DNA of 64,000 bases from Clostridiales bacterium (GCA_012838995.1 DUOD01000065.1:1-64000), one strand, 5' to 3'. Positions 10,560 to 21,643 are shown, counted from the first letter of the stretch. A program made the numbers and translations. Notes: generated from the letters alone by a model not told the origin.

Positions 10560-11918
10560 GTGGAATATAACGATAAAACAGTGTTAATAGTAGGTTTAGC
10601 AAGGAGCGGTATAGCAGCGGCTAAGTTTCTCAGCAAAAGGGGTGCCTGTGTGGTTGTAAAGGAAGATAAACCACCAGGACAACTAAAATACGCCTTGGAA
10701 AAATTACAGGGCTTGAATATAGAATATCATTTAAAAGATGATTACGACATTCCCTTTGACGAGTGTTCCTTGGTCGTGGTCAGTCCCGGGGTGCCATTGG
10801 ATCATCCTACCGTAGCAACAGCCCAGGCTAATAATATACCGGTAATAAGCGAACTTGAATTGGCCTATAGGCATTGCCCTGCCCAATTAATTGCCATTAC
10901 CGGTACCAACGGCAAAACCACAACAACGGCTTTGACGGGGGAGATATTAAAGGCCGGGGGCAGAAAAACCTATGTGGCGGGTAACATTGGGATACCTTTG
11001 ATAGAAGTGGTTGAAGATGCAAGAATTGGCGATGTAGTTGTATGTGAGGTTAGTAGTTTTCAGCTGGAGACCGTCCATCTCTTCAACCCTTATATAGCCG
11101 CTATACTCAATATTACAGAAGATCACCTTAATAGGCACAAAACTATGGAAAACTACCTACGGATGAAGACTAAAATCTTCCAAAACCAGGGTCCCGATCA
11201 ATTTTTAGTAATAAACCGAGATGACAACGTGCTCGTGGATGGGGCATCAAAGGCCAAGGCTAAGGTGATGTATTTCAGTAAAAAAACCAACTTAAAAAAG
11301 GGTTGCTATGTAGAGGATGACACCATTGTAATTTCAATGGACAATAAAAAAATGCCGGTTTGTTCGGTCCAAGATCTTAAGATGCCGGGCGAGCACAATA
11401 TAGAAAATGCCTTGGCAGCGTGTTTGATCGGATTTTTAGCCGGTGTTGCCGTTAATGATATCGGCAGGGCCTTGATAAAGTTCCCCGGCGTGGAACACAG
11501 GCTTGAGTATGTTGATACCATAGGCGGCGTTGAGTACTACAACGATTCCAAGGGTACCAATCCGGAGGCCTCGATTAAGGCGATAAATGCAATGGCCAGG
11601 CCTATAATCCTGATTGCCGGTGGCATGGATAAGGGTAGTGATTTCAGCCCGCTTATAAAACACTTTTTCGGTAAGGTAAAAGAACTGGTGTTGCTGGGGG
11701 AGGCTGCAAACAGAATAGAGGCCCAGGCAATACGTCTGGGATTCAAAAATATACATAAGGTATCGTCTTTAGAAGAAGCGGTGGACAAATCAAGTCAACT
11801 GGCCCAAGGGGGAGATTGTGTCCTGTTATCCCCTGCCTGCGCCAGCTGGGATATGTTTAAGGATTTTGAAGAAAGGGGCAGGCTGTACAAGAAGGCCGTT
11901 GGCAATTTGAGGAGGTAG
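10560..11918 (+). CDS. murD: UDP-N-acetylmuramoyl-L-alanine--D-glutamate ligase
   Basis: ITGTNGKTTTTALTGE, PGEHNIENALAA, LLSPACASWDMF. Confidence 0.96.
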   Translation: MEYNDKTVLIVGLARSGIAAAKFLSKRGACVVVKEDKPPGQLKYALEKLQGLNIEYHLKDDYDIPFDECSLVVVSPGVPLDHPTVATAQANNIPVISELELAYRHCPAQLIAITGTNGKTTTTALTGEILKAGGRKTYVAGNIGIPLIEVVEDARIGDVVVCEVSSFQLETVHLFNPYIAAILNITEDHLNRHKTMENYLRMKTKIFQNQGPDQFLVINRDDNVLVDGASKAKAKVMYFSKKTNLKKGCYVEDDTIVISMDNKKMPVCSVQDLKMPGEHNIENALAACLIGFLAGVAVNDIGRALIKFPGVEHRLEYVDTIGGVEYYNDSKGTNPEASIKAINAMARPIILIAGGMDKGSDFSPLIKHFFGKVKELVLLGEAANRIEAQAIRLGFKNIHKVSSLEEAVDKSSQLAQGGDCVLLSPACASWDMFKDFEERGRLYKKAVGNLRR

Positions 11919-11922
11919 GTAA

Positions 11923-13020
11923 ATGCCCAGAAAAACATGTGATTATCCCGTATTATTTACCACCATACTACTAGTGTCCATCGGTATAGTTATGATATTT
12001 AGTGCAAGTTATTACTATGCCTTCCATAGATTTGGCGATTATTATTATTTTTTCAAGCGGCAGTTGGGATGGGCGGCGGTTGGGCTGCTGGCAATGATTT
12101 TTACCATGAATTTTGATTACTGGAGATTGGAGAAGTTCGGAAAGCCGTTATTATTGGTCAGCATCATTATGTTGGCCGCTCTGTTTATACCCGGTGTGGG
12201 TATTGAAACCAATGAGGCCGTTAGATGGTTGGGCATCGGCAGTTTTAGGATCCAGCCGTCGGAGGTGGCCAAATTGGCCCTTATTCTTTATATGGCATCC
12301 AGCATGGCAAGGAAAAAGGAGGCCATGACCACCTTTACCAAGGGAGTATTGCCTTATGTGATAGTACTAATAATATTGTTTGGTTTAATAATAAAACAGC
12401 CTAATTTAAGTACTGCGGGTATTATTGTGATGCTGGGTTTCATCCTGATGTTTGTCGGTGGAACCAAGCTATGGCATTTAATTATCTTAATAGTACTGGG
12501 AGGAGCCGGTGCGGCGTATTTTGTCACCTCGGCGGAATATCGAATGGAACGTTTAATGTCCTTTACCGATCCGTGGAGCGATCCCTTGGATACAGGTTAC
12601 CAGGTAATACAATCCTTGTATTCTTTAGGTTCCGGCGGTCTGTTCGGCACAGGTTTGGCCAATAGCATGCAAAAATACTTATACATACCTGAACCCCAGA
12701 CAGACTTTATATTTGCCATAATTGGTGAGGAATTGGGTTTTATAGGCGCCGTAACAGTAATTATCCTTTTTATGGTATTAATCTGGAGGGGGATCAAAAT
12801 AGCCATAACGGCACCCGATAGCTTTTCGTGTTTTGTAGCCACCGGGATAACGTCTATGATCGCTCTACAGGTTATATTAAATATAGCGGTGGTCACGTCA
12901 TCGGTGCCGCCCACCGGTGTGCCCTTACCCTTTATTACATACGGTGGTTCTTCACTGGTTATAACAATGGCGAGTGTTGGTATATTGCTTAATATATCAA
13001 GGTATGCCAAGATGAATTAG
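11923..13020 (+). CDS. ftsW: FtsW/SpoVE-type SEDS glycosyltransferase
   Basis: SEDS signature GLPLPFITYGGSS-like (GVPLPFITYGGSSLV), multi-TM. Confidence 0.92.
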   Translation: MPRKTCDYPVLFTTILLVSIGIVMIFSASYYYAFHRFGDYYYFFKRQLGWAAVGLLAMIFTMNFDYWRLEKFGKPLLLVSIIMLAALFIPGVGIETNEAVRWLGIGSFRIQPSEVAKLALILYMASSMARKKEAMTTFTKGVLPYVIVLIILFGLIIKQPNLSTAGIIVMLGFILMFVGGTKLWHLIILIVLGGAGAAYFVTSAEYRMERLMSFTDPWSDPLDTGYQVIQSLYSLGSGGLFGTGLANSMQKYLYIPEPQTDFIFAIIGEELGFIGAVTVIILFMVLIWRGIKIAITAPDSFSCFVATGITSMIALQVILNIAVVTSSVPPTGVPLPFITYGGSSLVITMASVGILLNISRYAKMN

Positions 13021-13030
13021 GAGTTGAAGT

Positions 13031-14173
13031 TTGATGAGAGTAATGATTACCGGCGGGGGTACGGGTGGGCATATTTATCCGGGTATTGCCATAGCAAAGC
13101 ATATAAAAGAAAAAGTAGAGGATGTAAAAATAGTTTTTGTAGGTACAAAAGACGGTTTGGAAAGGCAATTGGTACCCGGTGAGGGTTTTGACTTTGAAAT
13201 GATAAGGGTTAAAGGATTTAAACGGAAAATTTCCCTTGAAAATATCGCTGTATTAAAGGAATTAATACTGGGTTTAGGGGATGCTAAAAGGTTCATAAAA
13301 AGGTTTAAACCCCATGTGGTAATAGGTACGGGGGGGTATGTCAGCGGTCCCGTTATATTTATCGCTTCGTTATACGGGATACCCACTCTGATCCATGAAC
13401 AAAATGTCCTACCGGGTATATCCAATAGGATATTAGCCAGGTTTGCCGACAGAATTGCCGTAAGCTTCAAAGAATCTTTCAGGTTTTTCCCCAAGGGAAA
13501 TAAGACGGTTCTAACCGGCAATCCTGTACGCAAGGAATTTTTTGAAGCGTCCAAAGAGGACAGCAGGGAAAGATTAGGCCTTAAGACGGACGTACCCACG
13601 GTACTGGGTGTAGGCGGTAGCAGGGGTGCCTTAAGAATTAACCAGGCAATGGTGGAACTCATAGATGACATTATAAAAAACAGAAAGAATATACAGGTGA
13701 TACATTCCACAGGCCAAAACCAATATGATAGGGTGATAAATGAATTTGGGGGGCGGGGGATACGGTTAAAGGATCATCCCAACGTTAAGGTTAAGCCATA
13801 TATAAAGGACATGGCCCAAGCAATAGCCTGTGCGGATTTGGTGGTGTCCAGGGCGGGAGCCACAGCATTGGCCGAGATAACGGCTGCCGGCAAACCGGCG
13901 GTGTTGATACCTTCACCTTATGTAACAGGCAATCACCAGGAATACAACGCCAGGGCCCTCGAAAAGGAGGGCGCGGCTGTCGTCTTTTTAGAAAGCCAAT
14001 TAGACAGCGGTTTTTCCTTCACAAAGGCGGTATACGATTTACTCATGGATAAAAATAAATTAAGTGAAATGGAAAAAAACAGCAGGGAAATCGCCCCGAA
14101 GGATGCCGTTGACAGGATATATAAAGAGGTTTGTTCGTTGGTATCAAAGGCCCATGACAGTAACACCTTATGA
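13031..14173 (+). CDS. murG: UDP-N-acetylglucosamine--N-acetylmuramyl-(pentapeptide) pyrophosphoryl-undecaprenol GlcNAc transferase
   Basis: TGGGTGGHIYPGIAIA, HEQNVLPGISNR, SRAGATALAEI. Confidence 0.97.
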   Translation: MMRVMITGGGTGGHIYPGIAIAKHIKEKVEDVKIVFVGTKDGLERQLVPGEGFDFEMIRVKGFKRKISLENIAVLKELILGLGDAKRFIKRFKPHVVIGTGGYVSGPVIFIASLYGIPTLIHEQNVLPGISNRILARFADRIAVSFKESFRFFPKGNKTVLTGNPVRKEFFEASKEDSRERLGLKTDVPTVLGVGGSRGALRINQAMVELIDDIIKNRKNIQVIHSTGQNQYDRVINEFGGRGIRLKDHPNVKVKPYIKDMAQAIACADLVVSRAGATALAEITAAGKPAVLIPSPYVTGNHQEYNARALEKEGAAVVFLESQLDSGFSFTKAVYDLLMDKNKLSEMEKNSREIAPKDAVDRIYKEVCSLVSKAHDSNTL

Positions 14174-14245
14174 CCGTGTGCATACAATAGTTATATAATA
14201 CTACTTTACTTCTTGTAAAAAAATATACGCCTGGAGGTGCACTAA

Positions 14246-15505
14246 TTGGATAGGCTGTCAATATATGGGCCGACAAGACTTAAGGGAGAAGTTACCGTAG
14301 CCGGGGCAAAAAATTCAGTACTACCCATCCTTGCGGCTTCGATAATAAGTGATAAAGAAGTGGTTATTCTGGATTGTCCAAAATTGTTGGACGTAGATTA
14401 TATGCTTAAAATAATGACCATGGTGGGTTGCAAAGTAAAAAGAGAGGGTTCGACGGTAGTAGTTGATTCCTCCGGGGTGGATCAATGGGTATTACCCGAC
14501 CAATTGGTAAAGGAGATGCGTTCTTCGGTTATATTACTGGGCTCAATATTAGGTAAATTGGGAAAGGTACAACTTACATATCCCGGTGGTTGTGAGATAG
14601 GTCTACGGCCCATCGACTTACATCTAAAGGGACTAAAACAACTGGGCACGATAATTAACGAAGAAAATGGACATTTATACTGCGAAGCAAAGGAACTGGT
14701 GGGAACCGACATACACCTGGATTACCCAAGTGTGGGGGCCACCGAAAACATTATGCTGGCGTCGGTTTTTGCCCGCGGCAGGACAATAATAAGAAATGCT
14801 GCCAAGGAGCCCGAAATAGTGGACTTGCAGGATTTTTTGAATGTCCTCGGCTGTAATATATATGGTGCAGGTACAAGTACCATATACATAGAAGGCTTTT
14901 CAAGGATAAACAGGGTTGAATATAGAATCATCCCCGACAGAATAGTGGCAGGAACGTACATGTTAGCCGCCGCCATTACTCAGGGGTATGTACTGATTAA
15001 AAATATTATTCCCCAGCACATCCATACCGTTTTAGTTAAGTTAAAGGAGTGCGGATGCGATGTAACAAACCATAAAAACAGCATAAGGGTAAGGGGTAAG
15101 GGTCGGCTAAAAGCAAAAGACGTTATAAAAACCTTGCCCTATCCGGGGTTCCCCACCGATATGCAGGCACCCATGATGGCGGCCATGTCCGTTGCCGACG
15201 GCACAACAGTGTTTATAGAAACCATTTTTGAAAATAGATATAAACACGTGCAAGAGCTGGTTCGTATGGGTGCGCAAATTCATGTTGACGGCAGGACAGC
15301 CATAGTAAAGGGTGTTGAAAGGCTTAACGGCTGCCAAGTAACTGCCCATGATCTCAGGGGCGGAGCCGCACTGGTGCTGGCGGGACTGGCTGCCCATGGA
15401 AATACGGTGGTTAATAATGTTAAATATATAGACAGAGGATACGACGGTTTGGATAAGGCTCTAAATCAGTTGGGTGCAAGGATAGATAGAATATCTTGCG
15501 TTTGA
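14246..15505 (+). CDS. murA: UDP-N-acetylglucosamine 1-carboxyvinyltransferase
   Basis: AGAKNSVLPILAA, PGGCEIGLRPIDLHL, DLRGGAALVLAGLAA. Confidence 0.95.
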   Translation: MDRLSIYGPTRLKGEVTVAGAKNSVLPILAASIISDKEVVILDCPKLLDVDYMLKIMTMVGCKVKREGSTVVVDSSGVDQWVLPDQLVKEMRSSVILLGSILGKLGKVQLTYPGGCEIGLRPIDLHLKGLKQLGTIINEENGHLYCEAKELVGTDIHLDYPSVGATENIMLASVFARGRTIIRNAAKEPEIVDLQDFLNVLGCNIYGAGTSTIYIEGFSRINRVEYRIIPDRIVAGTYMLAAAITQGYVLIKNIIPQHIHTVLVKLKECGCDVTNHKNSIRVRGKGRLKAKDVIKTLPYPGFPTDMQAPMMAAMSVADGTTVFIETIFENRYKHVQELVRMGAQIHVDGRTAIVKGVERLNGCQVTAHDLRGGAALVLAGLAAHGNTVVNNVKYIDRGYDGLDKALNQLGARIDRISCV

Positions 15506-15531
15506 AAAATTACAATTATGCAGGTTAGAAG

Positions 15532-16320
15532 ATGGACAATAAAGGTGTTCTGGCTATGAAACGAATAAAAAGAAGGAAACGTAAGTTCCATGTAGTATTG
15601 TTTATTTTGTTGATTTTACTTGCCTTTGGCGTGGTGTTGCTGGGTACCGACGTTTTCAATATAAAGAAAATTAGTGTTTTAGGAAACGAAAAATTACGGT
15701 ATAATCAAATTATCAAGCTATCGGGTATTACCCAGGGTGAAAATATTTTTAAGATAAAATTGGGTGAAGTGGTTAAAAGCATTGAACAAAATCCCTATAT
15801 CGTAGTGGATAATATATACAGGCGATTGCCTGACGAAATAGTCATAGAAATAACCGAAAGACAGATAAGCTACCTAATACCTTATTTGGGCTCATATATC
15901 GGAATAGACAGCCAGGGAGTAGTATTGGAAGTTGTTGATGACACAAGTATGATAGATAAACCTATAATCAATAGGCTGACTATCAGTAATTTTTCCCTGG
16001 GTGAAGAAATAGCTATAGCAGACCCTCAACAGGGACAAGCTTTGAAAGAAGTAATGGGTTCAATAGAGGAAAGCGGAATGTTTGAATACATTTCCGAAGT
16101 CAATTTAGAAAGACCGGATAACATAATTATATTTTCCAGGGAAGGGATAGAAGTAATAATGGGTGACACAAGAAACTTTGAGAATAAACTTAAATGGATG
16201 AAAATTGCTTTGGAAGATTTAAGACAGAAGGGCAACATCAGGGGGATACTGGATGTGAGTATTGACGGACAGGCTATTTTCAAACCTTTGGAAGGCAAGG
16301 GTGAAGGGAATGAAGGCTAG
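15532..16320 (+). CDS. divIB: FtsQ/DivIB-type cell division protein
   Basis: N-term TM followed by POTRA (VFNIKKISVLGNEKL) and FtsQ domain; dcw position. Confidence 0.88.
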   Translation: MDNKGVLAMKRIKRRKRKFHVVLFILLILLAFGVVLLGTDVFNIKKISVLGNEKLRYNQIIKLSGITQGENIFKIKLGEVVKSIEQNPYIVVDNIYRRLPDEIVIEITERQISYLIPYLGSYIGIDSQGVVLEVVDDTSMIDKPIINRLTISNFSLGEEIAIADPQQGQALKEVMGSIEESGMFEYISEVNLERPDNIIIFSREGIEVIMGDTRNFENKLKWMKIALEDLRQKGNIRGILDVSIDGQAIFKPLEGKGEGNEG

Positions 16321-17032
16321 AACTGGACAATACATAGCCTTGATGTTGGTTTCGGTAATACTGGGCATTGTTTTGGCCATTCAGTTCAAAAGCGTGCAAA
16401 AGGTAGGAGGAAGTGTATCCCTTCAAAGGGCTCAGGAACTATCAAACAAAGTCCAAAGATTGACCGAAGAAAATGAAAGCCTGGAAAACCAGATAAAGGA
16501 ATTCCAGCAAAGAATAAAGGAATATGAAGATGCCGCACAGGACGTGGACAAGATAACTGATACCATGTATAAAGAGCTGGAGAGGATAAGGATTTTGGCA
16601 GGTCTGTCGGATGTGGAGGGGCCCGGCATTGTTGTAACCGTTGATATGAAAACCCAGACCATAGACGAATTTACCGGGACAATTAACACCATTACCGACG
16701 AGGATTTGTTAAGGATAGTAAATGAACTCAATGCAGCGGGAGCGGAGGCCATTTCAATTAACGAAGAAAGGATTGTATCCACCACTGAAATCCGTAATGC
16801 AGGCAGGTTTATAAATATAAATACCAATTCCTATTCCACTCCTTTTATAATAAAGGCCATCGGAGATCCTAATAATTTGGAATCCGCTTTAATGTTGATA
16901 GGCGGTGTGGTGGATTACTTTAATGTTATTAATATTTCCATAGATATCAAAAAACATGATAAAATTATAATACCAAAGTATAAAGGAAATTTAGAAAATA
17001 GGTTTGCGCAACCTATTTTAGAAGGAAAATAG
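16310..17032 (+). CDS. DUF881 family protein (copy 1)
   Basis: TM + coiled coil + DUF881 core (VEGPGIVVTVDMK...NELNAAGAEAISINEERI); start ATG 16310 overlaps divIB end. Confidence 0.88.
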   Translation: MKARTGQYIALMLVSVILGIVLAIQFKSVQKVGGSVSLQRAQELSNKVQRLTEENESLENQIKEFQQRIKEYEDAAQDVDKITDTMYKELERIRILAGLSDVEGPGIVVTVDMKTQTIDEFTGTINTITDEDLLRIVNELNAAGAEAISINEERIVSTTEIRNAGRFININTNSYSTPFIIKAIGDPNNLESALMLIGGVVDYFNVINISIDIKKHDKIIIPKYKGNLENRFAQPILEGK

Positions 17033-17767
17033 ATGATAGACATGAGAAAGTATAGGGGACAAATTATAATTACCATTATCTGCGTGTTATTAGGCTTTTT
17101 ACTTACCGGAAAATACGGGAATTTAAGAAATACCGAGGAAATATCATCTATTAAAAGGATAGAAAGCATGCTTCAGGACATTACACGGCTGACTATACAA
17201 AAGGAAAAACTGTCCGAAAGGATGCGAAGCCTTGAGAATACCCTATGGGAACACGAGGAGTTTTTAGCTGAAAAGGACGTCAGCATTGAAAGAATAAGAA
17301 ATGAATTAAACAATACAAGGTTAATGGCAGGGTTGGAAGACGTACAGGGGCCGGGGATAGAAATAATTATCGATGATAGCAAAGGACCGCTGGAGGATGG
17401 CGTGGATTTAAACAGCTACCTTGTACACGATGAGGATTTGCTCCTCGTGGTAAACGCCCTTAATGCAGCAGGTGCAGAGGCCATTTCCATTAATGATCAA
17501 AGGATAGTGGCAAATACGCCCATAAAATGCGGAGGTCCAACGATAAACATTTCAGGCTCAAGGTTTACCCCTCCCTTTGTAGTTAAGGCCATAGGCGATA
17601 CCAAGGCCCTTTATAACATACTGATGGATGAACATGACGGTTTATATCATTATCTGCAGATGTGGGGACTGGAAGTAAGTGTAAAGCCCGTGGATAATGT
17701 TGAAATACCGAGATATTACGGCCAGGTGGAATTTAATTACGCAAAACCTGTAAAAGAAGGTGAATAA
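17033..17767 (+). CDS. DUF881 family protein (copy 2)
   Basis: Paralogue of upstream gene: VQGPGIEIIIDDS...NALNAAGAEAISINDQRI. Confidence 0.88.
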   Translation: MIDMRKYRGQIIITIICVLLGFLLTGKYGNLRNTEEISSIKRIESMLQDITRLTIQKEKLSERMRSLENTLWEHEEFLAEKDVSIERIRNELNNTRLMAGLEDVQGPGIEIIIDDSKGPLEDGVDLNSYLVHDEDLLLVVNALNAAGAEAISINDQRIVANTPIKCGGPTINISGSRFTPPFVVKAIGDTKALYNILMDEHDGLYHYLQMWGLEVSVKPVDNVEIPRYYGQVEFNYAKPVKEGE

Positions 17768-17769
17768 TC

Positions 17770-18114
17770 ATGTTGTTACCGGTGATCGGTGTAATAGTTG
17801 GAATAATTATAGGACTGCTTTTGGATATTAATATACCTGCAGCCTATTCCTCATACATGTCTATTGCCGTGCTTGCAGCCCTGGATTCGGTTTTCGGCGG
17901 TATAAGGGCCAGTATTGAAAAGAAATTTCAAACCGATGTATTTATATCAGGTTTTTTCGGTAATGCTATTTTAGCAGCCGTTTTGGTATATATAGGCGAT
18001 AGGCTAGACGTACCTATATATTTGGCAGCTATCTTTGCCTTTGGAAGCAGGCTGTTTAAAAACTTTGCCTTGCTTAGGAGATATCTTTTAGAGAGCCTAA
18101 AAAACCGAAAATAG
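17770..18114 (+). CDS. sbp: Small basic family protein (DUF1290)
   Basis: 114 aa membrane protein, GLLLDINIPAAYSSYMSIAVLAALDSVFGG; located between DUF881 and ftsA. Confidence 0.88.
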   Translation: MLLPVIGVIVGIIIGLLLDINIPAAYSSYMSIAVLAALDSVFGGIRASIEKKFQTDVFISGFFGNAILAAVLVYIGDRLDVPIYLAAIFAFGSRLFKNFALLRRYLLESLKNRK

Positions 18115-18135
18115 TCATTTAGCAAGGGGGCGTTA

Positions 18136-19416
18136 ATGGGAATGAACGAAGTTATAGCAGGCCTAGACATTGGAACATCAAAGGTATCTATTGTTGTCGG
18201 AGAAATCGGTAAAGGGGATGGTTTACAGGTAACAGGTGTGGGTACAAGTCTATGTACAGGTATGGAAAAAGGAATGATAGTGGATATGGATAATACTTCC
18301 GGTGCCATTGCATCAGCCTTGAAAAAGGCGGAGTACATGTCCAACAAAAAGATTGCCGGGGTATATGTCAACATATCCAGCCGACATGTAAGGTTTGTAA
18401 GAAGTAGAGGAACAGTTGGTATCCCAGGTCATGACGGGGTGATCACCCACGAGCACGTGTATGAGGTTACGGAAGAGACAAAGAAGCCGGAAATGACGCC
18501 CGATAGCAAAATACTCGATATATTGCCGGTTCAATATATCGTGGACGGTTACGGTAAAATTGCGGATCCCGTGGGGATGGAAGGCAGCAGGCTGGAGTTG
18601 GAAGCCGATGTATTGGTCGCCTCTACAACAATCATAAATACCATAGAAAGGTGTGTAAAGAATGCCGGCTTAGAGGTTAAAGGACTGATCCTGGAACCCT
18701 TGGCAGATGCAAGCGCCGTTCTTACAAAGGATGAGATGGAACAGGGATGTGTATTGGTAAACGTAGGTGCCGGGAAAACCGAACTGGGGATTTTTCAAAA
18801 GGGGTTGTTGAAATATGTTAAATACATCCCTGTGGGCGGAGACCATATCAGCAATGATTTGTCGGTTGGTCTAAATATTAATTTTAAACTGGCCGAAGAA
18901 ATAAAAAGGAAATATGGACTGTGGGATTCTGACCTTGACAATGACGGTACAACGGACGTATCTTATCTAAATTACAATCAATCCTATGATGCAGATATTG
19001 ACAAACAACCCTATGATATAGATATTGACAGAGCAAGGGAAATAATGTTGGCAAGGGTTCAGGAGATGTTTGCTATAATAAAACATGAAATAAAAGGTTC
19101 GGGGTACGGTGATAATGTAGGTTCGAGGGTAGTGCTTACGGGAGGCGGTCTGGCCATGTTACAGGGAGCTGTACAAGTCGGGGAGGAGGTATTAGGGCAG
19201 ACGCCCAGGATAGGGAAATCAAAATTTATAGGAGCAACAAGTCCTATATATTCCCTTGCCGTTGGTCTGGTAAAATATATATATGAAAATACATATAAAA
19301 GAGAAAGTTCGGATTTTCAAGGTCGGGTCACGGGAAGAAGATACAGAAGAAGAAGATCAAAAAAGGCGCCGGTGTTTGTTAACAAGATTAAACAAGTATT
19401 AAGCGATTTTTTTTAA
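18136..19416 (+). CDS. ftsA: Cell division protein FtsA
   Basis: Actin-like GLDIGTSKVSIVVGE, VLTGGGLAMLQG; C-terminal amphipathic tail. Confidence 0.95.
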   Translation: MGMNEVIAGLDIGTSKVSIVVGEIGKGDGLQVTGVGTSLCTGMEKGMIVDMDNTSGAIASALKKAEYMSNKKIAGVYVNISSRHVRFVRSRGTVGIPGHDGVITHEHVYEVTEETKKPEMTPDSKILDILPVQYIVDGYGKIADPVGMEGSRLELEADVLVASTTIINTIERCVKNAGLEVKGLILEPLADASAVLTKDEMEQGCVLVNVGAGKTELGIFQKGLLKYVKYIPVGGDHISNDLSVGLNINFKLAEEIKRKYGLWDSDLDNDGTTDVSYLNYNQSYDADIDKQPYDIDIDRAREIMLARVQEMFAIIKHEIKGSGYGDNVGSRVVLTGGGLAMLQGAVQVGEEVLGQTPRIGKSKFIGATSPIYSLAVGLVKYIYENTYKRESSDFQGRVTGRRYRRRRSKKAPVFVNKIKQVLSDFF

Positions 19417-19459
19417 AAGCTATAAATGATACGGTAATTATGTAAAGGGAGGTAGTAAT

Positions 19460-20536
19460 GTGCTTGAATTTGATATCAGTACAGAGGAGTTTGCTCAGAT
19501 TAAAGTTATAGGGGTGGGTGGCGGCGGAAATAATGCCGTAAACAGAATGATCCAGATTGGACTCAAGGGCGTTGAGTTTATAGCTATAAATACCGACAAA
19601 CAGGCATTATACCAATCCCAGGCCAATCAAAAGATACAAATAGGTGAAAAGATTACCAAAGGCCTTGGAGCGGGTGCCAACCCGGAAATCGGACAAAAGG
19701 CCGCCGAGGAGAGCAGGGAAGAAATTCTGCAGGCAATAAAGGGAGCAGATATGGTGTTTGTGACGGCCGGTATGGGAGGGGGCACCGGCACCGGTGCGGC
19801 ACCTATAGTGGCTGATATTGCTAAGGAGTTGAATATATTAACCGTAGGAGTTGTTACCAAACCCTTTTTATTTGAAGGCAGACAAAGGATGCTGAATGCC
19901 GAAAAGGGTATAAACGACTTGAAGGAGAAGGTGGACACGTTAATAACCATTCCCAATGACAGATTGCTGCAGGTTATAGAAAAAAGGACATCAATACTGG
20001 AGGCCTTTAAGGTGGCCGATGATGTTTTGAGACAGGGCGTTCAGGGTATTTCAGATTTAATAGCGGTGCCCGGTCTGGTAAATTTAGACTTTGCCGATGT
20101 CAGGACAATTATGAAGGAAAAGGGCCTGGCCCACATGGGTATCGGCAGGGGCAGCGGCGATAATAGGGCGGTGGAGGCCGCTAAACAGGCCATACACAGT
20201 CCTTTGTTGGAAACCTCTATAGAAGGGGCAAGAGGGGTCTTGCTCAATATTACCGGTGGCCCCAATCTTGGTCTGTTTGAAGTAAACGAGGCGGCCGAAA
20301 TGGTATCGCAGGCAGCAGATCCCAATGCAAACATAATTTTCGGTGCGGTAATAGACGACAGTATAAAGGATGAGGTACATATTACAGTGATTGCCACGGG
20401 CTTTGAAGGAAAGGGTCGAGAGAAGTCATTTAAGGGAAAAAGCGGAGATGCATTGGAAGACAGAGTCGGGCCCATGGAATTTGATATGGATGAATTGGAC
20501 ATACCCACATTTCTCAGACGGAACAGAAATAAATAA
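19460..20536 (+). CDS. ftsZ: Cell division protein FtsZ
   Basis: [23 protein letters not shown] tubulin signature. Confidence 0.98.
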   Translation: MLEFDISTEEFAQIKVIGVGGGGNNAVNRMIQIGLKGVEFIAINTDKQALYQSQANQKIQIGEKITKGLGAGANPEIGQKAAEESREEILQAIKGADMVFVTAGMGGGTGTGAAPIVADIAKELNILTVGVVTKPFLFEGRQRMLNAEKGINDLKEKVDTLITIPNDRLLQVIEKRTSILEAFKVADDVLRQGVQGISDLIAVPGLVNLDFADVRTIMKEKGLAHMGIGRGSGDNRAVEAAKQAIHSPLLETSIEGARGVLLNITGGPNLGLFEVNEAAEMVSQAADPNANIIFGAVIDDSIKDEVHITVIATGFEGKGREKSFKGKSGDALEDRVGPMEFDMDELDIPTFLRRNRNK

Positions 20537-20566
20537 TCAACCTGTTTTTAAAAATTATATTAAAAG

Positions 20567-20594
20567 GACGATTTATCCAATCGTCTTTTTTTAT
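20567..20594 (+). terminator. Rho-independent terminator after ftsZ
   Basis: GACGATT-TATCC-AATCGTC followed by T7. Confidence 0.75.
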
Positions 20595-20722
20595 TTTGTC
20601 GTATATTTTTTATTTCCTTAAATCACATTTCTACAAGTTTTGAATTCTATATATTGTATAATAGTCATAAAATATGGTAGCTGAGAATATTCTTATGTGA
20701 GAATTAAGTCCAGGGAGAGTAT

Positions 20723-21625
20723 TTGGTGACATCGAAAATATACGTTGATGTATTATTCCTCGATAACCTGATTATGAATTACATATTGCTGTGGGTATGT
20801 ACCAAGGCCGCCAAGATTAGGCCTAAATGGTGGAGAATGCTGTGCGGTGCCCTGTTGGGGGCGGTGTATGCCGTCATGGTGTTTTCACCCCATTTGGTTT
20901 TCTTTAATAATATTTCGATGAAGATTTTGTTGTCCATATTAATGGTTTTAATATGTTTTCCGGTAACCGGGGTATTACAATTATTGAGGCTTACCATGAT
21001 TTTTTATATGGTTACGTTTGTTTTCGGGGGGGCGGCCTTTGGTCTATTTTACCTTTTCAAAAGAGAAATAACCATAATAAACGGAGCCTTTTATATAAAG
21101 GAATTTCCTTTTAAAACTTTGGTTTTGACATCGATTATAGCCTACATTATCTTTGAGCAAAGCTGGAGTATCATAAAAAAACGGAGGCTTAAGGATGATT
21201 ATTTTGTTTGGGTGGAAGTTATTTTCGACGGTGTAAGTAAGGTTTTCAGGGCACTGATCGATACCGGCAATACATTATGTGATCCGGTTACCAGGGTTCC
21301 GGTCATGGTGGTTCATTTTAAGGCGCTTAAGCAATTGTTACCCGAGGAAGTGCAGAGGATATACACGGAAGGAATTGAGGAAAACCTATATAATGCGATA
21401 AATATCATTGCAAATTCTTCGTGGATATACAGGTTTAGGGTAATACCCTTTACGTCCTTGGGTAGGGAAAAGGGAATACTTATAGGTTTTAAACCGGATA
21501 AGGTGTATGTGGTGGAAGAAAAGGACAAGAAAGAGCTGGAGGACGTTATAGTCGGAATATACAACAAACCCTTTTCCGCGGGTAATGATTATGATGCGCT
21601 GTTAAACCCCGAGATTATTAATTGA
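20723..21625 (+). CDS. spoIIGA: Pro-sigma-E processing protease SpoIIGA
   Basis: Five-TM N-term plus aspartic DTGNTL motif; adjacent to sigE. Confidence 0.93.
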   Translation: MVTSKIYVDVLFLDNLIMNYILLWVCTKAAKIRPKWWRMLCGALLGAVYAVMVFSPHLVFFNNISMKILLSILMVLICFPVTGVLQLLRLTMIFYMVTFVFGGAAFGLFYLFKREITIINGAFYIKEFPFKTLVLTSIIAYIIFEQSWSIIKKRRLKDDYFVWVEVIFDGVSKVFRALIDTGNTLCDPVTRVPVMVVHFKALKQLLPEEVQRIYTEGIEENLYNAINIIANSSWIYRFRVIPFTSLGREKGILIGFKPDKVYVVEEKDKKELEDVIVGIYNKPFSAGNDYDALLNPEIIN

Positions 21626-21643
21626 TTACTGGGAGTTGAGGGA

